The notes beneath the pieces were generated by a model. It ran no database searches and was not told the origin of the DNA. It saw only the letters and a program-made list of their open reading frames with translations. 64,000 nucleotides of DNA from NCBI RefSeq assembly GCF_018614975.1, contig NZ_JAGGNR010000003.1, positions 62,001 through 126,000 on the forward strand. The letters run 5' to 3'. Position numbers and translations under genes: made by a program. Positions 52,126 to 62,611 of this stretch are shown in pieces. Position 1 is the stretch's first letter, and each line of letters begins with the position of its first letter. The stretch comes from Paenibacillus polymyxa. Lineage in GTDB: Bacteria; Bacillota; Bacilli; Paenibacillales; Paenibacillaceae.

Positions 52126-54414
52126 TTACACCGTAAAGCGTGACAAGGTTTCTTTCAGTTCAGTGGACACATTCTCCAGCTTGCCGGACAGATTGACCAG
52201 CTGGTTACTGATATTTTGCTGTTCACTGCTCAAGGAAGCTACCTCCTGGGACGTTGCAGAAGATTGTTCAGCTACAGCGCTGACATTGCTCATGGCTTCA
52301 GACAACGTACCTTGAGATTGGTTTAATTCTCCAATAGAACCTGTCACCATGCCCAGACGTTCCACAAATGCACCCATCTGCTCCTGTACGGAAGCAAAGA
52401 TGATGTTGGTGTCTTTAACCGCATCCATCTGTTCCTTGAATAACGGATAGGCTGCAGACAAAGCATCCACAGTCTCATTCATTTCGGTCATGATTTTGTC
52501 TGTAATCTCTCCAACCATCTCAATGGATTGTCTGGATTGAGCCGCAAGCTGACGTACCTCATCTGCCACCACCATGAATCCGCGTCCGGCTGCACCAGCA
52601 CGTGCTGCTTCAATGGTTGCATTCAGGGAAAGGATATTTGTCTGTTTCGTTATATTTTGCAGCACTTCAAGCACTTTCAGCACAGAGGACGTACTTTCTT
52701 TCAGCGAATCAACCTTATTCACCAGTGCACCAATCATTTCTTCTGTTTTCTGCGTTTTGGTCATCAACTGATTCAGATGTTGTGTTCCTGTCTGACTGGA
52801 CTTCTCTACATGACGAGCAGAATCACCCATCTGTTCATTAGCAGCGATTACACTCTGCATCTGACGAGAGATATTGTCAGTTAATTCATTACCACGTTCC
52901 GCTTCCGTTGCCAAACTGCCTGCACCGCCTGCGATCTCTTCTGTAGCTACGGCAATCTCCGAAGCAGACACAGCCGTTTTCTTGGATGCACTGCTCAGCT
53001 CAGAGGCTGTATCTAGTACTTCCTGCGCAGAACGATTCGTTTGTTCAACCAGCTTAGTGATCTGTTCCATCATCAGATTGAAGGCGGTCGAGAGCTGACC
53101 GATTTCATCTTGGGAGCTGTATGGTGTACGAACTTTAAGATTACCTTTAGAACCTTCCTGCATCAGGTCTTTCAATTTGCCGAGTGGACGAGCGATCATA
53201 CGCACCATCCAGACCCCGATCAATACTGCAATGCCCGCATCAATCAGCGCCATCCACAAGGTCAGGGTCAGAATACCTTTTGCATCCTGAACCAAAACAG
53301 AGGTAGGTATCATCCCAACCAGTTTCCAATTGGATGTATCCATCGTACTGTATACAGCCAGCATTTCCGTAGATTTGCCATCTACCACATACTCTGTATT
53401 CGTGCTACCTGCTGGTTCGGTCAACTCTTTGACAAATGCAAGCTCTGTATCTTGACCTGTACGATCCGAGATGGAGGATGCAACCACTTTATTATCCGGA
53501 GCAATCAGTTGAAGAACAGCTCCTGGCCCCAGATCAAGCGATTTCAATTGTTCCTCCAAAACTTCCAGTTTCAGTTCAATAACCAGAACATACGACTGAG
53601 TAGTCCCCTGCAAGTTTTTCATGGAACGTGCAATTTTGAACGTTGGCGTTGATCCATCTTCTTTGACCTCTGTTGGAAGCCAACGATAACCACCCGCCTC
53701 AATCAACTCACTGTACCATGCTTCCTGGCGAATGCTGCCCATGGATGAACTGTTGCTGCCGGTACCCATAATGGACTTTGTATCGTCCGTAGGTACCAAA
53801 TAAATCGCTTCCATAGATTTATTTGTAAATGCAACATTGGACAGTTGCTTGTTGATGGAACTTGAGTTCACGAATGTATCATACGCAGTCAAATTCGTAT
53901 CTGACATTTTTTGTAGCAAGGACTGCATTTCCGGATCAAAGAAAATCTGTGTGGATGTATCCACAAATCTCTCCAAAATAATGTCCATTTTTTGTTTGGT
54001 CTGATCAATGGTCTCCTGATTGGCACGTGAGGCATTTTTCTCTATCGTACCCTTTGCTTTTGAATAGGATAATAGACCTAAACTCACTACAAAAATCATA
54101 ATCCCCGCAAAAAAGATCAAGAACAGTTTAACCCCTACGGATTTAACCGGATTTGCCTTCCTCATTTGTTTGAAAGAAGCTCCCCCAAGGTTTTTCCAAT
54201 CCCGGTTTTTTAATTGTTTCTTTACCCAACCGGTCTTGATCCAACCCAGCTTCAGTTTACTACGGTCAAACTTAAGTAATTTTTTTCCATTCCCTGTAAT
54301 TTTACTTTTACCTACTTTTTCTTTCTTCACTTTCTGAACCTGCTCAGGATTAACCTGCTCGTCTTTTGTCACTTGCTCTCCACTGTCTTTCTGCTTCTTT
54401 TGAACCAATCCCAT
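52126..54414 (-). CDS. Methyl-accepting chemotaxis protein with dCache sensor and long basic N-terminal tail
   Basis: 762-residue chemoreceptor. Residues 1-94 are a very lysine-rich cytoplasmic extension, unusual for the family. The first membrane helix follows (VKLFLIFFAGIMIFVVSLGLLSY), then an extracellular dCache-like sensor to about 385, the second helix, a HAMP domain (RMIARPLGKLKDLMQEGSKGNL) and a signalling coiled coil whose tip NILSLNATIEAARAGAAGRG is intact. It should bind CheA/CheW and sense small ligands such as amino or organic acids. Monocistronic. Confidence 0.93.
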   Translation of the reverse strand: MGLVQKKQKDSGEQVTKDEQVNPEQVQKVKKEKVGKSKITGNGKKLLKFDRSKLKLGWIKTGWVKKQLKNRDWKNLGGASFKQMRKANPVKSVGVKLFLIFFAGIMIFVVSLGLLSYSKAKGTIEKNASRANQETIDQTKQKMDIILERFVDTSTQIFFDPEMQSLLQKMSDTNLTAYDTFVNSSSINKQLSNVAFTNKSMEAIYLVPTDDTKSIMGTGSNSSSMGSIRQEAWYSELIEAGGYRWLPTEVKEDGSTPTFKIARSMKNLQGTTQSYVLVIELKLEVLEEQLKSLDLGPGAVLQLIAPDNKVVASSISDRTGQDTELAFVKELTEPAGSTNTEYVVDGKSTEMLAVYSTMDTSNWKLVGMIPTSVLVQDAKGILTLTLWMALIDAGIAVLIGVWMVRMIARPLGKLKDLMQEGSKGNLKVRTPYSSQDEIGQLSTAFNLMMEQITKLVEQTNRSAQEVLDTASELSSASKKTAVSASEIAVATEEIAGGAGSLATEAERGNELTDNISRQMQSVIAANEQMGDSARHVEKSSQTGTQHLNQLMTKTQKTEEMIGALVNKVDSLKESTSSVLKVLEVLQNITKQTNILSLNATIEAARAGAAGRGFMVVADEVRQLAAQSRQSIEMVGEITDKIMTEMNETVDALSAAYPLFKEQMDAVKDTNIIFASVQEQMGAFVERLGMVTGSIGELNQSQGTLSEAMSNVSAVAEQSSATSQEVASLSSEQQNISNQLVNLSGKLENVSTELKETLSRFTV

Positions 54415-54542
54415 TCACCTGCCAGTTATTTACTTGTTGGATTTTTCTTTCTCTCCCCTATAAATATGTAGTATTCGACAGTTTTCTTCGTTCCCCTTTC
54501 ATTTCCCAGAAATATTTTACAACTTTATTCCTATTTTTCTAT

Positions 54543-54579
54543 AAAAAAAAGACCCCCATCTGCCGATAAACGGAGGTCC
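54543..54579 (-). terminator. Terminator of the alaS-region operon end (after the U32 peptidase gene)
   Basis: Minus-strand hairpin GACCTCCG/TGGGGGTC followed by eight T residues, about 70 bases after the U32 gene stop. Confidence 0.85.
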
Positions 54580-54649
54580 TCCATGTTGATTTCATAACAC
54601 TATTTTGTTAAATCATAATACAATATTGGCACATTGTAGGTATTTGAGC

Positions 54650-55978
54650 CTACTTCTTTTTTCTCATCATATCGAAGTACGAAACCGGTTGATCTACCTT
54701 CATTTTAATCAGTTGCAACGGGTGACGAGCAGCATCTAGAACATTACCTTCTTCATCCTGTATTTCACCGACGACCTGTTTGAAAAAGTGACCGCCCGGA
54801 CCGAAAAATTCGATTTCCTGTCCTGGTTTGAAGTGATTGCGCTGTTGAATGGTTGCCATTCCTGTTTCGGCATCATATCCCATGACCAAGCCAGCGAAAT
54901 CAAAAGGTACGGCCTTTTCTTCCGGTTCATAAATATGATCTTCATGGTCTGGTGTATCATAGAAAAAACCGGTATTCAGCGGACGATTCGCCGCTTTGTT
55001 CATTTCTTCAACCCATTCAGGCTTCAGAACATAATTTTCCGGGTCTGCCATATAGGCGTCAATGGCTTGACGGTAGACGTTAACCACAGTTGCCACGTAG
55101 TGGATCGATTTCATACGTCCTTCGATCTTGAAACTGTCCACGCCCACATCAATCAACTCTGGGATATGACCAATCATGCACAGATCCTTAGATCCCATGG
55201 AGAATGAATTATCCTGTTCCTGGAACAGGGGAAGCTGATTCTCACCCAGTTTGAAAGGCGCAGGTGCCTTCATCTGCATGTCCTCTTCGCTGACCCACAC
55301 CGTATCTTCTCTCGCATCCTCGAACAGATCATACTTCCAGCGACAAGACTGGCAACAGCCGCCCCGGTTGGAGTCCCGATCCGTAAAGTGATTGGAGAGC
55401 ACGCAACGTCCGGAATACGAGGAACACATCGCCCCGTGAATAAAGGCTTCAATTTCGATATCCACATTGGCCTTGATCTCTTCAATCTCTTCAAAGCTGG
55501 TCTCACGTCCGAGAACAACCCGTGGAAGTCCTTCATCTTTCCAGAACTTCACGGCTTGCCAGTTGAGTGTGGATTGTTGGGTACTTAGATGTACCTCAAG
55601 GCCTGGCACAGCACGAAGAGCTACCTCAATAATAGCCGGATCAGCTACGATGATCGCAGAGATCCCCGCATTGTACAGGTTTTGCAGGTACGTTTCGATA
55701 CCCTCAACATCCTCATTATGTGCATAGATGTTCGTCGCTACGAACACTTTGGCTCCATACTTTTTGGCAAACTCCACACCTTCACGCATCTCTTCAAAGC
55801 TGAAGTTATCCGCGTTGGAACGCAGTCCATAGGCCTGTCCACCGATATATACGGCATCTGCACCGTAATGGATCGCAAATTTCAGTTTTTCCAGATTACC
55901 CGCGGGAGCTAGCAGCTCCGGTTTGTCCAGACGGTTACGTTTACCCGAGAACTTCCGCTGTACCGCCACTGTTTCCAT
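54650..55978 (-). CDS. yrrO: U32 family protein, YrrO type (tRNA hydroxylation protein TrhP-like)
   Basis: 442-residue U32 family protein. The motif EAFIHGAMCSSYSGRC and later Cys residues (GGCCQSCRW) match the Cys-rich core of RlhA/TrhP-type proteins, now linked to prephenate-dependent tRNA U34 hydroxylation rather than proteolysis. The ATG at 55978 has GAGGTG 6 bases upstream; a GTG three codons earlier has no site. It follows yrrN by 17 bases, the Bacillales gene order yrrN-yrrO. Confidence 0.92.
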   Translation of the reverse strand: METVAVQRKFSGKRNRLDKPELLAPAGNLEKLKFAIHYGADAVYIGGQAYGLRSNADNFSFEEMREGVEFAKKYGAKVFVATNIYAHNEDVEGIETYLQNLYNAGISAIIVADPAIIEVALRAVPGLEVHLSTQQSTLNWQAVKFWKDEGLPRVVLGRETSFEEIEEIKANVDIEIEAFIHGAMCSSYSGRCVLSNHFTDRDSNRGGCCQSCRWKYDLFEDAREDTVWVSEEDMQMKAPAPFKLGENQLPLFQEQDNSFSMGSKDLCMIGHIPELIDVGVDSFKIEGRMKSIHYVATVVNVYRQAIDAYMADPENYVLKPEWVEEMNKAANRPLNTGFFYDTPDHEDHIYEPEEKAVPFDFAGLVMGYDAETGMATIQQRNHFKPGQEIEFFGPGGHFFKQVVGEIQDEEGNVLDAARHPLQLIKMKVDQPVSYFDMMRKKK

Positions 55979-55995
55979 TCTGTTCACCTCATCTA

Positions 55996-56925
55996 TTAAT
56001 ACACTTGTTCTTTATAGAAAAATCCAAACGACAATTCACGTTCAGGGTCCTGCAATTTCCGCACCTCAGCGAGCCACTCTTCAGAGAACGCATATGCATC
56101 GGCATCAGCTACATAGCTGTCAATCGCTGTCCGGTATGCACGTACAACCGCTTCATTGTAGGCAAGTGATTTTAACATGCCTTCAATTTTGAAGCTGTGC
56201 ACACCCGCCTCCATCAACAGATGAAGATCTTCAAGGATACATATATCCTCAGAGCTCATAATATGTGTGCCGTTGATATCCTCATAGATCGGGAACTTCT
56301 CATCCCGGCGTTCAGCCTCGATCAGGAACAATCCCCGTTCTTTGCCCAGATGTCCCTCAACCGGCCGCCCTTGATGAGCCATATAACTTTGTACCAGACT
56401 GCGCTTGGAATGATATATATTCGTCATGCCATGCACCTGAACCTGAGCTTCCACCTTCAGAAAAGGAACCATCTCCGTCAACTCGTCCATATTCAACTCT
56501 CGGGCAAGCACAACGCGACTCGCTCCTTTGGTTCCCCAATAGTTGGCCGTCGCATAGTTCGTTGAAGTCATCTCCGCATTCCAGTGCAGCTTCACATGTG
56601 GAGCGTATTCCTTCATGGTAGCCAGCACGGATGGATCATTAAATTCCACACCGTCAATACCGATTCTGCCAATTGCCTGAACATATTCAGGTAATTCTTT
56701 CAATAGCTCGTTGGACATCAGATTCGTCATGGATACATACACACGCGCCTGATGTTTGGCTGCAATGGCAACCACCTCTGCTGTCTCTTCCACGCTAAAG
56801 CTGCCTGGAAGACGCATGCCGAATCGATCATCTCCAATAACCAAAGCATCTGCTCCCGCCTGGAGTAGCACTTCTGCCTCTTTCACATTCGCTGCTGTAA
56901 CGAGCAGTTCATGTTTCTTACTCAT
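55996..56925 (-). CDS. yrrN: U32 family protein, YrrN type
   Basis: 309-residue partner of YrrO with the N-terminal half of the U32 fold (KEAEVLLQAGADALVIGDDRFG) and VQVHGMTNIYHSKRSLVQSY, where most cysteines of the YrrO core are replaced, as is usual for this shorter paralog. Likely acts with YrrO in tRNA wobble-uridine hydroxylation (TrhP1/TrhP2 pair in B. subtilis). GGAGGGGATTAT precedes the ATG. It follows mltG by 14 bases; the yrrM methyltransferase gene found here in B. subtilis is absent. Confidence 0.92.
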   Translation of the reverse strand: MSKKHELLVTAANVKEAEVLLQAGADALVIGDDRFGMRLPGSFSVEETAEVVAIAAKHQARVYVSMTNLMSNELLKELPEYVQAIGRIGIDGVEFNDPSVLATMKEYAPHVKLHWNAEMTSTNYATANYWGTKGASRVVLARELNMDELTEMVPFLKVEAQVQVHGMTNIYHSKRSLVQSYMAHQGRPVEGHLGKERGLFLIEAERRDEKFPIYEDINGTHIMSSEDICILEDLHLLMEAGVHSFKIEGMLKSLAYNEAVVRAYRTAIDSYVADADAYAFSEEWLAEVRKLQDPERELSFGFFYKEQVY

Positions 56926-56939
56926 ATAATCCCCTCCGC

Positions 56940-57980
56940 TTATTGCGCAGCCTTACTTTTGGCTATATTTTGCTCGTGTTCCTTATACGTTTTGGCAAAT
57001 AGATGTCCAGACGAGCCATCCTTTTTTGTCACATAGAACAGATACTCCGAAGCTTCCGGATTTAGCGCTGCCTCAATGGACGGAAGACTTGGACTGGCAA
57101 TTGGACCTGGTGGCAAGCCTTTGTTCAGATACGTATTATAAGGACTTTTCACCTTCAGATCCTTGTAGAACAATCGCTCCTTTGGCCTGTCGAGCAGATA
57201 TTGCACGGTAGCATCGATTTCCAGCTTCATATCCTGCTTGATCCGATTGTAGATTACACCTGCAACCAGTGCACGTTCCTCATCGACTACAACTTCTTTC
57301 TCCACCAGTGACGCAATGGTCAGCAGCTCGTGCAGTGAAAGATTCTTCTCTTGGAGCTTGGCTTCCAAATCCGGGATAGAATTGATCTTGTTCTGGAATT
57401 CTTCCAGCATCCGTTGCATCACATCATGAGTGGAACTTCCCTTTTTCAGCTCGTAGGTCTCCGGGAAGAGATACCCTTCCAATACGTAGCGAAGTTCTTC
57501 ATCCACTGGAATATCTTTGAGGATATCTACATCAAAGGCCGAAGGATCATTGGCTAGCTTGATGAATTCATCCCGATCGAGAACATGCTCATAAGAAAGT
57601 TTACCCGCCATTTGCAGAACAGTATAACCCTCCGGAATCGTAAATTTCACCATTTCCTCTGGTACTACTTCACCAATACTCAGCTTGCTAACAATCTCAT
57701 CATATGTCACGCCAGGATTCATAGAATATGTACCCGCCATGAAATTAGACCCTAGTTTTTTCCACTTTAAATACCCTTTGAAGGTTAACCCGCTTCGGAT
57801 GAGGCCTTCTTCTTGAAGCTGATCCGCGATTTTCGAAGTTCCCGATCCGCTCTTAATCTCGAATACGACTGGTTCTGTTGAAGCTTCCACCGGACGCATC
57901 ATACTCCATACGTAACCGCCTGCGCCTCCGGCAAGAACTACAATGATAAGCAGTATGACTATTATGGCTTTCCCTTTCAA
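56940..57980 (-). CDS. mltG: Endolytic peptidoglycan transglycosylase
   Basis: 346-residue membrane-anchored enzyme that cuts nascent glycan strands. It has an N-terminal signal anchor (AIIVILLIIVVLAGGAGGYVWS), a LysM-like region with IPEGYTVLQMA, and the YceG catalytic region with the essential Glu in ASLVEKEV and VAGVIYNRIKQDMKLEIDATVQYLL. TTG start with AAGGAG about 11 bases upstream. Located between the DUF1292 pair and yrrN, as in relatives. Confidence 0.94.
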   Translation of the reverse strand: MKGKAIIVILLIIVVLAGGAGGYVWSMMRPVEASTEPVVFEIKSGSGTSKIADQLQEEGLIRSGLTFKGYLKWKKLGSNFMAGTYSMNPGVTYDEIVSKLSIGEVVPEEMVKFTIPEGYTVLQMAGKLSYEHVLDRDEFIKLANDPSAFDVDILKDIPVDEELRYVLEGYLFPETYELKKGSSTHDVMQRMLEEFQNKINSIPDLEAKLQEKNLSLHELLTIASLVEKEVVVDEERALVAGVIYNRIKQDMKLEIDATVQYLLDRPKERLFYKDLKVKSPYNTYLNKGLPPGPIASPSLPSIEAALNPEASEYLFYVTKKDGSSGHLFAKTYKEHEQNIAKSKAAQ

Positions 57981-58055
57981 AAAAGAAACAACTCCTTTTC
58001 ACAACCAAAAAGAGCGGACTTCTCCGCCCTCCCGGTTTCTTCAATTTGAAGCTGA

Positions 58056-58370
58056 TTAATCTTCGTCAATGGGGAGTGTACATTCATCATACAATTCCGA
58101 GATGTTCTCCCACTCATCATCATCGTCGATCGTAACTAACTCTGGCATGATCTGGTCTTCACTTCCAGGTGATACCCGCAGAAGTTCAACCTCGTCATAA
58201 GGTCGCAACGAACTGCGGAGCACCGCGTACTGCTGACCGTTCACTTCGAACTCAGCCAACAAGTCATACGGTTGTGATTTACCGTTCTCTTCCTCGAGCT
58301 CAACATGAGCACCGAATGCCAGACGCAGTGAATCTGTCCATTTCAGGTCTTTGCGGCTATATTCCGTCAT
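58056..58370 (-). CDS. DUF1292 protein (second of a tandem pair)
   Basis: 104-residue soluble acidic protein of the YrzB/DUF1292 family of unknown function (LLAEFEVNGQQYAVLRSS core, acidic DDDDEWENISELYDE end). Its ATG lies directly against the stop codon of the first DUF1292 gene, so it is translationally coupled. Bacillus has one such gene at this place; here there are two. Confidence 0.85.
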   Translation of the reverse strand: MTEYSRKDLKWTDSLRLAFGAHVELEEENGKSQPYDLLAEFEVNGQQYAVLRSSLRPYDEVELLRVSPGSEDQIMPELVTIDDDDEWENISELYDECTLPIDED

Positions 58371-58670
58371 TTAGTTCGCTTCCTCTTCATCTTCAGCAAG
58401 GAATGTATTAAACGTCTCCTCGACGATATCCCACTCGGCATCATCTTGGATAACGAAAAGTTTGATATCGTCGCCCTCTTCTTCATAACGGAATGCATAT
58501 ACATCCGTTTCGCCATCTTCAGGTTCAACCGGAGCAACCATCATATACTTGGCCTCCGAACCATCTACTTCAAACTTCATGATGACTTCAAATTCCTCTT
58601 CATTACCCTCGTCATCCGCAATGTAAATAATTTCTGCTTCTTCTTCCATACCCAGTTGATCTTCAGCCAT
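58371..58670 (-). CDS. DUF1292 protein (first of a tandem pair)
   Basis: 99-residue very acidic protein with the YIADDEGNEEEFEVIMKFEVDG start and NTFLAEDEEEAN end typical of YrzB-like proteins. GGTGAGGGGG precedes the ATG. Function unknown; conserved position between ruvX and mltG. It and its neighbour share the same fold pattern and probably arose by duplication. Confidence 0.87.
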   Translation of the reverse strand: MAEDQLGMEEEAEIIYIADDEGNEEEFEVIMKFEVDGSEAKYMMVAPVEPEDGETDVYAFRYEEEGDDIKLFVIQDDAEWDIVEETFNTFLAEDEEEAN

Positions 58671-58682
58671 TGTTGATCCCCC

Positions 58683-59099
58683 TCACCTTCTACTATTGGC
58701 ATCCAAATAATTTTGCAAAATCAAGCTTGCGGCCATTTTGTCCACAACCTGTTTGCGTTTTTTTCGACTGACATCCGCTTCAATCAGCGTACGTTCTGCT
58801 GCCATGGTTGTCAGCCGTTCATCCCAAAGGTGAACAGGTAAATTCAGTTCATCCCGCAGGCGTTCGGCAAAAGCAATACATATCTCACCGCGCGGTCCTA
58901 CGGTGCCGTTCATGTTTTTGGGAAGTCCGACTACGATCTCGCTAATCTCGTGCTCACGCACAAGATCGGCAATCCGAGCGAACTCGCCTTCATCACGGCG
59001 GCGTTCAAGCACTTCCAATCCCTGGGCAGTCCAACCGAAGGGGTCACTCGCGGCAACCCCGATTCTTCGGTCCCCATAGTCCAAACCTAATATTTTCAT
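58683..59099 (-). CDS. ruvX: Putative pre-16S rRNA nuclease (RuvX/YqgF family)
   Basis: 138-residue RNase H-fold protein. The N-terminal LGLDYGDRRIGVA with the catalytic Asp, VVGLPKNMNGTVG and WDERLTTMAAE near the C terminus are family hallmarks. Implicated in 16S rRNA 5' maturation; the Holliday junction resolvase name is historical. The ATG at 59099 follows GGGAGAG; the longer reading from 59153 is not supported. It lies between ireB and the DUF1292 genes. Confidence 0.94.
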   Translation of the reverse strand: MKILGLDYGDRRIGVAASDPFGWTAQGLEVLERRRDEGEFARIADLVREHEISEIVVGLPKNMNGTVGPRGEICIAFAERLRDELNLPVHLWDERLTTMAAERTLIEADVSRKKRKQVVDKMAASLILQNYLDANSRR

Positions 59100-59224
59100 C
59101 CATGCTCTCCCATCCTGGGGCCTGCTCAGGTCGATGAATAATCGCCTTCTCAAGCTTCAGGCTGTCTTCTGTCGGTTCATTTCCCGCTGCCTGCATAGCT
59201 GCAATACAGCGGAAGCGGCGTACA

Positions 59225-59485
59225 TTACCGGTGATTGGCCAGATAGGAACGTACAAGCTCTTCAATCAGCTCATCGCGCTCCTTTTTACGGACCAGACTA
59301 CGTGCGTTGTTGTGACGAGGAATGTATGCCGGGTCTCCGGAAATCAAATACCCGACAATCTGGTTGATCGGATTATAATCCTTATCGACCAATGCATCAT
59401 AAACCGTGAGAAGAATCTCTTTGGATGATGCTTCCTGTTCGTCACCTTTCACATTAAATTTAACCGTCTTATCCATGGAGTCCAT
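59225..59485 (-). CDS. ireB: IreB family regulatory phosphoprotein
   Basis: 86-residue protein (YrzL/UPF0297) with the core [41 protein letters not shown]. In Enterococcus, IreB is phosphorylated on threonines by the PASTA kinase IreK and affects cephalosporin tolerance. The ATG at 59485 has GAGGTG 6 bases upstream; a reading from 59572 has no site. Follows alaS in the conserved order. Confidence 0.94.
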   Translation of the reverse strand: MDSMDKTVKFNVKGDEQEASSKEILLTVYDALVDKDYNPINQIVGYLISGDPAYIPRHNNARSLVRKKERDELIEELVRSYLANHR

Positions 59486-59614
59486 TGATGACACCTCGCT
59501 CCTGCATGAACATGGGGACCATGTCCTGCCGAATTGATTTCTGTTTATATAATAACATATTCTGACTGCCACAAGTAAACAAAGGATAAGGCAATTGTGT
59601 TTTTTGCTTGTCCT

Positions 59615-62236
59615 TTACTGGCTAACCAGCGAAACCGCCAGTTTCAGCGCTTCATCCAGCTTGGTAGCATCCTTACCTCCGGCTTGCGCCATATCTGGAC
59701 GTCCACCGCCGCCGCCGCCGCATACTGCTGCGACTTCTTTGACGATTTTGCCCGCGTGTAATCCTTGTTTTACTTGTTCAGCAGGTACAGCTACAACAAA
59801 ATTCACTTTGCCGTCCGCTGGAGCACCCAATACGAGTACCGCGTTAGGCAATTTTACTTTCAGCTCATCTGCCACTGTACGCAGCGCATCCATGTTCGGA
59901 GCATCTACGCGTGCTGCCAGCAATTGTGTATTTCCTGCTTGTACCACTTGATCGGTCAATTGACCAGCTTCCATGGCACTCAGCTTGCTTTGCAGGGATT
60001 CAGTCTCTCTGGCTGCTTCTTTCAGTTGTTGGTTCAGACCTTCAATCCGTTTAGGTACATCAGCCACATTGGCTTTGAGCAGTGCTGCTGATTGTTTGAG
60101 CAGTTCCAACTGGCTTTCCACATACAGATATCCGCCGCGGCCAGTTACAGCTTCGATCCGGCGAACGCCGGAGCCAATTCCGCTCTCGCTCACCAGTTTG
60201 AAGATTCCGATCTCTGAAGTATTATTTACGTGACAGCCGCCACAAAGTTCCAAACTGTAGTCTCCAACTTGAACAACACGCACAATATCTCCATATTTTT
60301 CGCCAAACAGGGCCATCGCACCCATTTCTTTGGCTTCATCAATAGCTTTCAGCTGAATGTTCACGTTCAGACGATTCCAGATCTGTTCGTTCACCTGACG
60401 CTCAATTTCTGTCAACTCTTCCGGCGTGATGCTGCCAAAGTGAGAGAAGTCAAACCGCAGACGCTGTGGCTCTACGAGCGATCCTGCCTGGTTTACGTGT
60501 GTTCCGAGCACATCTTTGAGTGCCTTGTGCAACAAGTGGGTAGCCGTATGGTTTTTGATAATGTCGCCACGTTTCGCTGAGTCTACTTCGGCGTTGATCA
60601 CATCACCTACACGCAGTTCACCAGACTCCACAGTCACCAGATGTACATGTTGTCCAAGTGGAGCTTTGAACAAACCTTGTACTTTCGCTGTTACACCCGC
60701 ACCTCGCAGCAAGCCCTGATCACTCACTTGACCGCCACTTTCCGCGTAGAACGGCGTCTTGTCCAGAACAACCTGACACGTTTGTCCTTCGCCTACAGAT
60801 TCAACAAGGGCGTCACCAGCTACGATGGCTACCACTTTTGCTTCCGTCAACAGGTCAGTATAACCAACAAACTCGCTTTTAACCTTCAGGTCAGCAAGTG
60901 GTCCACCTTGAACTTTCATGCTCTCGTTCTCTTGACGCCCAGCACGTCCAAGCTCACGTTGTTTCTGCATGGAAGCATCAAAACCTTCACGGTCCACAGT
61001 CAGACCATGCTCTGCGGCATAATCTTCTGTCAGGTCAAATGGGAAACCGTACGTATCATACAGCTTGAAAGCTTCAGGTCCGCTAATAACGGTGCGTCCT
61101 TCGGATTTGGCTGTGCCGCTGATATCAGCCAGAATAGCCAGACCATCTGTGAGTGTTTCGTGGAAACGCTCTTCCTCGGTTTTGATTACTTTTGCGATGA
61201 ACTCCTGTTTGTCTACTACCTCAGGGTAGTACATGCCCATCACTTCACCAACCGTAGTTGTCAGTTCATACAGGAATGGACGGTCAAGTCCAAGCACTTT
61301 TCCGTAACGAACTGCACGACGAAGCAAGCGGCGGATAACATATCCACGTCCTTCATTACTTGGCAGAACGCCATCACCTACTGCAAAAGCAACCGTACGG
61401 ATATGATCGGCAATGACTTTCAGTGCAACATCGATCTCGACACTGTCGTTATATTTCACACCCGCAAGAGCAGCTGTTCTCTGAATCATCGGTTGGAACA
61501 GATCTGTGTCAAAGTTGGAATCCACATTTTGCAGAATGGAAGCAAATCGCTCCAAGCCTGCACCTGTATCAATATTTTTGTTCGGAAGCGGTGTGTAGCT
61601 GCCGTCCTTGTTATGGTTGAACTGGGAGAATACCAGATTCCATACTTCCAGATAACGTTCGTTTTCCCCACCCGGATACATCTCTGGATCACTCATGTCG
61701 TTTCCGTAAGCTTCGCCGCGGTCATAGAAGATCTCGGTACAAGGTCCACATGGGCCTTCGCCGATATCCCAGAAGTTTTCATCCAATTTAATGATACGCT
61801 CCGCAGGCAGTCCCACTTTTTCGTTCCACAGTTTGAATGCTTCTTCATCTTCCGGATATACCGTTACGGACAGACGCTCCGGATCGAATCCGATCCACTC
61901 TTTGCTGGTCAGGAACTCCCACGCCCATGTTACGGTCTCTTCTTTGAAATAATCTCCAATGGAGAAGTTGCCGAGCATTTCGAAGAACGTATGGTGACGA
62001 CGTGTTTTGCCGACATTCTCGATATCATTGGTACGAATACACTTTTGAGAGTTCGCAAGACGCGGATTCTCCGGTTTCTCACGTCCGTCAAAATAAGGTT
62101 TAAGCGGTGCCATACCCGCATTGATCCACAGAAGAGAAGGATCGTTGTGAGGGACGAGCGATGCGCTCGGCTCAATTTTGTGACCTTTACTTGCAAAAAA
62201 CTCTATCCATTTGGACCGGATTTCACTGGCTTTCAT
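59615..62236 (-). CDS. alaS: Alanyl-tRNA synthetase
   Basis: 873-residue class II synthetase charging tRNA-Ala. Catalytic domain with the RIHH-region equivalents ([26 protein letters not shown]), an editing domain with the zinc-binding [11 protein letters not shown] and CGGCH motifs, and the C-terminal DHHA1 domain with [14 protein letters not shown]. The ATG at 62236 begins the usual MKASEIR; GGGGGC lies upstream. An earlier ATG at 62251 has no site. A T-box leader controls it. Confidence 0.97.
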   Translation of the reverse strand: MKASEIRSKWIEFFASKGHKIEPSASLVPHNDPSLLWINAGMAPLKPYFDGREKPENPRLANSQKCIRTNDIENVGKTRRHHTFFEMLGNFSIGDYFKEETVTWAWEFLTSKEWIGFDPERLSVTVYPEDEEAFKLWNEKVGLPAERIIKLDENFWDIGEGPCGPCTEIFYDRGEAYGNDMSDPEMYPGGENERYLEVWNLVFSQFNHNKDGSYTPLPNKNIDTGAGLERFASILQNVDSNFDTDLFQPMIQRTAALAGVKYNDSVEIDVALKVIADHIRTVAFAVGDGVLPSNEGRGYVIRRLLRRAVRYGKVLGLDRPFLYELTTTVGEVMGMYYPEVVDKQEFIAKVIKTEEERFHETLTDGLAILADISGTAKSEGRTVISGPEAFKLYDTYGFPFDLTEDYAAEHGLTVDREGFDASMQKQRELGRAGRQENESMKVQGGPLADLKVKSEFVGYTDLLTEAKVVAIVAGDALVESVGEGQTCQVVLDKTPFYAESGGQVSDQGLLRGAGVTAKVQGLFKAPLGQHVHLVTVESGELRVGDVINAEVDSAKRGDIIKNHTATHLLHKALKDVLGTHVNQAGSLVEPQRLRFDFSHFGSITPEELTEIERQVNEQIWNRLNVNIQLKAIDEAKEMGAMALFGEKYGDIVRVVQVGDYSLELCGGCHVNNTSEIGIFKLVSESGIGSGVRRIEAVTGRGGYLYVESQLELLKQSAALLKANVADVPKRIEGLNQQLKEAARETESLQSKLSAMEAGQLTDQVVQAGNTQLLAARVDAPNMDALRTVADELKVKLPNAVLVLGAPADGKVNFVVAVPAEQVKQGLHAGKIVKEVAAVCGGGGGGRPDMAQAGGKDATKLDEALKLAVSLVSQ

Positions 62237-62316
62237 ACTGGATGCCCCCATTAAATTATAATAGTCCGTTGCGTATTCGCTCCGGTTGGTCAACATTGCT
62301 TTTGTAAAAATAAACA

Positions 62317-62345
62317 CAAAAAACGTCCCTGAATAATCAGGGACG
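62317..62345 (-). terminator. T-box terminator of alaS
   Basis: Minus-strand hairpin CGTCCCTGA/TCAGGGACG followed by TTTTTTG, directly downstream of the T-box antiterminator sequence. Confidence 0.9.
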
Positions 62346-62605
62346 ATGTTATCGCGGTACCACCCTGGTTATTGCTGTTTATCCCTTGCTGCCCGGACAA
62401 ACAAACAATCTCCTCGTTCATGCGAAATAACGGTCGCTCCCGGCAGGGTTGTCCTGCACTCCGAAATTAGCTTTCCGCCGCTTCATCTTTCAAGACTCTT
62501 CCAGCCATCAGTTCAGGCTCACCCTGATCCGAAGAAGTCTATTCTCTGAGGAAAGGAACCCTCGGCGTACTTTATTTCATCATCGATTTCATGTTCTAGA
62601 CACAC
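62346..62605 (-). ncRNA. T-box riboswitch (alanine) upstream of alaS
   Basis: On the minus strand the hallmark T-box AGGGTGGTACCGCG lies at 62353-62366, just before the terminator. Stem I region elements such as GAGAATAGACTTC and GGAAGAGTC are seen upstream, with a GCT alanine codon at 62503-62505 as a candidate specifier (position tentative). Uncharged tRNA-Ala would stabilise the antiterminator and allow alaS transcription. Confidence 0.93.
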
Positions 62606-62611
62606 ACATTC

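Noticed and set aside
60641-62254. Long plus-strand open frame of 537 codons
   Set aside because: It lies antisense within alaS and the T-box side and has no recognisable domain or ribosome site; it is a by-product of codon use in alaS.
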